Source of the DNA: Patiria miniata
Lineage: Eukaryota > Echinodermata > Asteroidea > Valvatida > Asterinidae
Direction of reading: 5' to 3'
DNA: 64,000 bases
Assembly (NCBI RefSeq): GCF_015706575.1
Contig: NW_024037056.1
Location: forward strand, 16,047,405-16,111,404
In this document: one piece after another, positions 55,601-61,600 of the stretch
Numbering within the stretch: the stretch's first letter is position 1
Layout: each line of letters opens with the position of its first letter
Made by a program: the position numbers and the translations under genes
The notes under the pieces: model-generated
What the model was told of the DNA's origin: nothing
Databases searched by the model: none
The model's input: the letters and a program-made list of their open reading frames with translations, nothing else

Positions 55601-58600
55601 GAAAGAATAATATGCATAATATAAATTTTATTTTTAAAGAGATTTAGGTTTTCAAAAGTGTATTAATTTCACACAAAACGCAGAATGTGTCGCGGATGTT
55701 TAGGAAGACGATTCCACCACCGCTGCCACCATTTGGACCTCCCCCCGAACTACCAAACTCCCCCCCAACTACCAATTCAATCGTTGTGATGAGAAACTTT
55801 CAATGGTTGTTTCCGAAAAGTATAAACTCTGTAAGTAGTGTTGTAACAGAATTTTAGGTTTCTGCTTCCCGTAATTTCTTTTTTTACTAACCTTGTCCAA
55901 GGTTTGTCAGGAATCCACCATCGCTGACGTCAACATTACCCCCATCATCAACAGTCATGTTCCCATCACACTCTATCCTGAGGTTCTTTGCATAGACTAA
56001 ACCTCCGCCCTCAACAACTAAGTTTCCGGTGTGGAGCAGGTACTGCTCTGGATGGGCAAATGGCGCAGAGAAGTTGAGAACGCTGTTTGCTTTGACAATG
56101 GTTGTCCCGTTGTAGCGGTACTCTAGGCGTGGAAGGTCGTTTGTGGAGCCTGTAAGATGAGCCTGAAGACTTGCACCATTGTACAAGGTGAGATTGTGGA
56201 TGTGATCTAACCGTCCTTCGACATTCACAAAAATGTAGCTCATGACGGTGTCCGGGGCCAGGCCTAGGTAACCAAGCTGGTAGATGTACACGCTGAAGGG
56301 TATGTCGATGAAGTCTCGTCTCAGATCCATGACCTGGTTGGGACCAATGTGGACTACCCCAGAGCGGTCACCGATCATGTGACGGAAGAAGAGCGACGCT
56401 CCAGCATCATAGGGATCCGTCTGGATAGCAAGATGAGCATTGCCGTAGATCTGGAGCTCCTCAAAGTGGTAGTCGTGGTCTCCTCCAGCCAAGTAATGCT
56501 CCCCAGATTGAGGCAGAAGCCAGGCTTTGAAGCTGTCCTGTGAAATGTCTGTGTGTGTGGCAATCTTGACAACATGCTGGCTGTCCAAGTTGGCATTCTC
56601 AACCAGCAGGGTCCGATGCTGGTGTCCCATGTGGTAGAAGAAGACAGTCCCAGGACCCCCTGACTCTGCTGAGCCAAGAGCCTTCCCCCCATGAGCTTGG
56701 AACTGGCCGAGGAAGGTCTGGTTGACATGGAAGTAGAGAGCTGTGCGACCTCCGGAACCCGCTCCTCCCAGGGTGTTGCTCTGGGCCCCACCATTTACTG
56801 CCACAACGCCTGTTCCTTTGATGAGGAAGCACTCAATCAGTATGCTCCCACCACTGCCACTTCCGCTAGAGCCATCACCTCCTGTACTTCCATCTGCACT
56901 GAGGATTCCATCATTCTGGAATGTGTCACTGATGTTTAGGAAGACGATTCCACCACCGCTGCCACCATTTGCACCTCCCCCCGAACTACCAAACTCGTAA
57001 GGCTCATACAAACTACCATACGCCTGTCCTGTTTTCAAGGCTGCAGCTCCTCGACCACTTGTTCCGCCGTGCCCTCCTCCAGATGATCCACTGGAGTTAG
57101 TAAAACCGCGACCAAGATTCACACTGTTTGGAATATCTTGGGCATCTGCAACACTGTATCCCTCCGCATCTACATTCAGGCTACCCCCGTCATCAATTGT
57201 GACATTTGTGGATTGGATCCACAACCGGGTTCCATGGAACAAGCCACCGCCTTCAACAAACAAAGCAACAGAGTTAAAGAAGATTCCAGGGTTCCCAACC
57301 GGCTCAGTTATGCCAAGGATGCGGGCGTTATCCTGTATCCTGACGTACTCAAAGTCATAGTGGCTCGGGTCTTGATATCTGGTCCTGCCACCGTGTTCCA
57401 TGGAGAGCAATCCTCCATGATGCAGGGTCATGTTCTCGACATGAGCCAAAACCCCATGCAGCCATATGCTGACACCATGTACAATGGTAAAGGGTGCCAG
57501 ACCAAGGAACCCACCCGCATACACACGTGCACTGAACGGTAAGTCTATCTCAGGCCTGTAAAGATCTAGAACCTGATTCCGCCCAATGTGGAAAGTTCCC
57601 GAACGATCGCCAATCATGTACAGGAAGAACAGTGTAGCGTTCGTGTCAACTGGATGGGTTAGGATAGCAACATGGGCAGCACCGTAAATCTGCAGTTCCT
57701 CAAAATGATAGTCAAAGTTTCCGTTGGCAAAATAATGCACTCCAGACTGGGGTAGGATCCAGGTTCGACAGCTATCAGAGGAGAGATCATGGTAGGTCTC
57801 GATCACATTCAAGGTATTTAGAGGTTCCAGACCACCGTTGTCTATTATCAGTGTGCGGTGATCATACACCATGTGGTAGATGAAAGCTGTTCCGCCACCT
57901 CCATTTTCAGCAAGGGTAGCATGACCAGCTTTTCCACCCCTAGAGTGGTAGTTGAACCCTGTGGCAGTCTCATTGTTCACAAAGTACATACCAAATCTGC
58001 CGCCAGCTCCTCCACTTCCAGGATATGTCGGATGGGGGGAACCATCACCTCCATCAACAGCGAAACGTCCATATCCTTTGATGGTGTGGCAATAAACCCA
58101 GATGCTTCCGCCGCTACCTCCACCACCACCGTTACCATCAGCTGATCCTCCATTGGCAGTCACCTCTCCGTCAACCTCGATTGTGTCAGTTACATTCATC
58201 CAAATCAGCCCACCACCTCTTCCCCCAGCTGCATTACTAATCCCAAGACCACCCGAACTTCCAAACATGTACGGTTCATAGAGATCTCCGTAAGCAAATC
58301 CTGAAGTCTTGGAGGGAGAGTAGACACTGATCCCACCGCTGCCACCATGTCCAGCACCAGACCCAACACCTGTGCTTACATGAGGCCTTCCAGGGTTGAC
58401 ATCCCCATGCAGAGACTGATGGAAATGGGTATCGTTGAAATGAGTGGAGTCATATCCTAGAGCATCTGCTGCTAGTTTCCCACCGGCATCTACAGTTATG
58501 TTCTCGGACAGAAGAGTCAGGTGGGTCCCATGCAGTAAGCCACCGCCTTCAATAAGGAAGACCCTCGTTTGGAAGGTGATGCCAGGTTCTGTGATGGTAT

Positions 58601-61600
58601 CGGTAGTAGCTTCCATCTTGGCATCATCCTGTATGCGGACAAACTGGAAGTCATAGTGGCTGAAAGGACTTCCTGTAGTACGGCCGCCGTGTTGGAGCCA
58701 CATGTATCCGCCGTGGTGTAGAGTCAGATTCAGGACATGTGAGAGCAAGCCTGCCATGTGTATCTCAACACCGTGGACAACAGTCTTCGGAGCCAGACCA
58801 AGGTGACCATCATAGTAGACATGCACACTGAATGGCAGATCAATTTCCTCCCGTTCCAGATCCATCTCCTGAAGATCACCAACATGAATGGTGCCTGTCC
58901 GATCGCCGATCATGTGCTGGAAGAACAGGGTCACAAGTCGAGGCTTGGAGCTCGCGACCGTCATCCCATCACTGAAATCCTCAAAGAGGTTTACGTTGCC
59001 TCCCGAATCGTTGAACACATTAACGGCCATGTGAGCACCATCGTAAATCTGCAGCTCCTCAAAGTGGAACATATTCTTCTCACCAGCAAAGTCGTGCATG
59101 CCGGAAAATGGGAGTATCCAAGCACGGCAGCCATCTTCTTCAAGATTGTCCCAGTCGATGGCCTTGACTCTGGGAAGGTATCCGGCATTCTCGAGGAACA
59201 GGGTTCTGTGATCATGGAAAAGGTGATAGAGGAAGATGGTTCCTGGACCACCTCCCTCGCACTCATCGCAATCGCTGCCAGGTGCTCCACCATGAGACTC
59301 ATACTTGAAACCATTAGCCGTGGCATTCTGGCGAAAGTACAATGCGACCCGTCCGCCTGCACCACCTCCAGATCTTGAGGATCCTGATCCTCCATTGGTA
59401 GCAATAGTTCCATAGCCTTTGATCTTTTCACAGTGCATCCAGATGCTGCCACCACTTCCTCCCCCGTTGTATGGCGTGTTAGTCCCGCCTCCGATCCCAT
59501 TGGCTGAAACTAACCCATCAATGAGGATGGTATCGGTGACGTTGAACCAGATGCGGCCACCCCCTGAGCCACCACTTGTCCCACCCCCTACACTTCCAAA
59601 CTCTTCTGGCTCATACAGGTCACTGTAGGGCTGACCAGTTTTTGCAATACCTTCAAAAGATGAGAAAAAAAGTAAACATATAAATTTGAGTATTACGTTC
59701 ATTCTGTCACTTAAAGTTCAGGCTCTGAGTTTTATATTAACTTTGAAGGAAAAGAATAAATAACCTCTTCCGTGCCCTCCACTTCCTCCGTGCCCGGCAC
59801 CAGAAGACCCTGCTGTTCCGGTCTGTCCCATCCCAAAGTTGATGATCCCATGTAGGCCTTCACGGAAGCTCCCGTCGGGATTCAGGCTGCCGCCATCTTG
59901 GACTGAGTACCCCTGGCCGTCTGCGCTGAACTGGCCCCCGGCATCAATGGTGATGTTCTCAGCGTGGACGTAGAGATGTGTGCCTTCCACTAGTCCACCT
60001 CCATCAACTTGCAGGGCAACTACGGTGAAGTTCATTCCGGGGTCTTGGACTGGGTCCGAGATCATGTGGATGTAACCGTCATCCTGCACGTGAACCAGCT
60101 GAAATTCATACTGCCCTGAAGGCAGGGTACCAGTATGCCCGTCCTTGTTCAGCCAGAAACGTCCTTGATGGTGCAGGGTCAAGCTTTCAACATAAGTCAG
60201 CGCCCCGTTCAGGAATATAGTAACACCATGCACGATGGTAATTGGTGCCAGTCCAAGATGGCCGCCAACGTAAACGTGGACGTTGAAGGGTAGATCGATG
60301 GTGGGACGGTAGAGGTCCACGGATTGGTTGTTTCCGACGTGCAGTGTGCCTGTACGATCTCCGATCATGTTCTCGAAGTAGATAGAGGCGTTGGAGTCTG
60401 GAGGGTCAGTGAGGATCGCGAGATGAGCGCGGCCGTAGAGCTGGAACTCTTCAAAGTAATATTGTTGGTCACCTGAGGAGTGAATCAACAACAAACAATC
60501 TGAAATAGTTAATGTGTTTCACATAATTTCAAAACAAGTACCTAATAATTACTTGCTATCTGTTCGTAAATATAGTCAACATTTTGTCAGAATAACAGTG
60601 GCATCTATATGAGGAAATTTGGATCTTGTTCTTTGTTCCTGTTTAAGGTTCTAGACTAGATCAAGCTTTGATTCAGAGACCACACCAAGACTTGCAGTCA
60701 AGTAAATCACAAGTCAAGCACAAGTCCATTACAAGTCAGTCACAACTCAATCACAAGTCATTCACAAGTCAGTTACACGTCAGTCACAACTCAATCACAA
60801 GTCATTCACAAGTCAGTTACACGTCAGTCACAAGTCAGTCACAAGTCAATCACAAGTCAATCACAAGTTAGTCACAAGTCAATCCCAAGTCAGGACATAA
60901 GGAGATGAACCACGACAATGAAATGTCATTTATCATTTGTCATTTGAAGCACATCACATGTCTCGAGACAGATGGCTTGTGACTGACTTATGACCGACTT
61001 GTGAGGACTTATGACAACTTATGACGACTTGACAACTCTGACCACACCCTCCTTGTTGCTAAGCAACTGATCATCAATACCTGCAAAGTCATGATCTCCT
61101 GAGGAAGGCAGGAGCCAAGCACGGCTTTCGTCTTCAGACAGATCATGATAGTCTATAATCACGTTCTCATCCTCCTTGGGTCCTTTGCCGAGATTGTTGA
61201 CAATCAGAGTCCGATGCCTGTATCCTAAATTTTGAAAATAGTTTAAAGACCTATTTTTAACAATGTGCATGTATGTTCATTTCTGTTATCAAAGTATGGC
61301 GTGAACTTATTGAATACAAAAGGGTGTCTGGCTTGGATTCGATTCAAGCAAACTTCATATGGATTAGTTTCTTTCAAGGGATATTCCATTTTAAAATAAA
61401 AAAATAAGTTTAAACATTAAATAAGCCCTTACCAGTGTGATAGAAGAACATTGTCCCTGGTCCCCCTACGCCGGCTCCCTGCCCCCCTGCTTGACCCCCA
61501 TGGGCCTCAAAGGATCCGGAGAAGGTCCTATTGAGGGCAAAGTAGACCGCAATCCGCCCTGCTGAGCCCCCACCACCCTGGTAGCCCCCACTTACGTGGC

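Noticed and set aside
55681..55760. Alternative exon of the giant gene
   Set aside because: No flanking acceptor and donor in a usable phase; adjacent exons 8 and 9 already join in phase 1.
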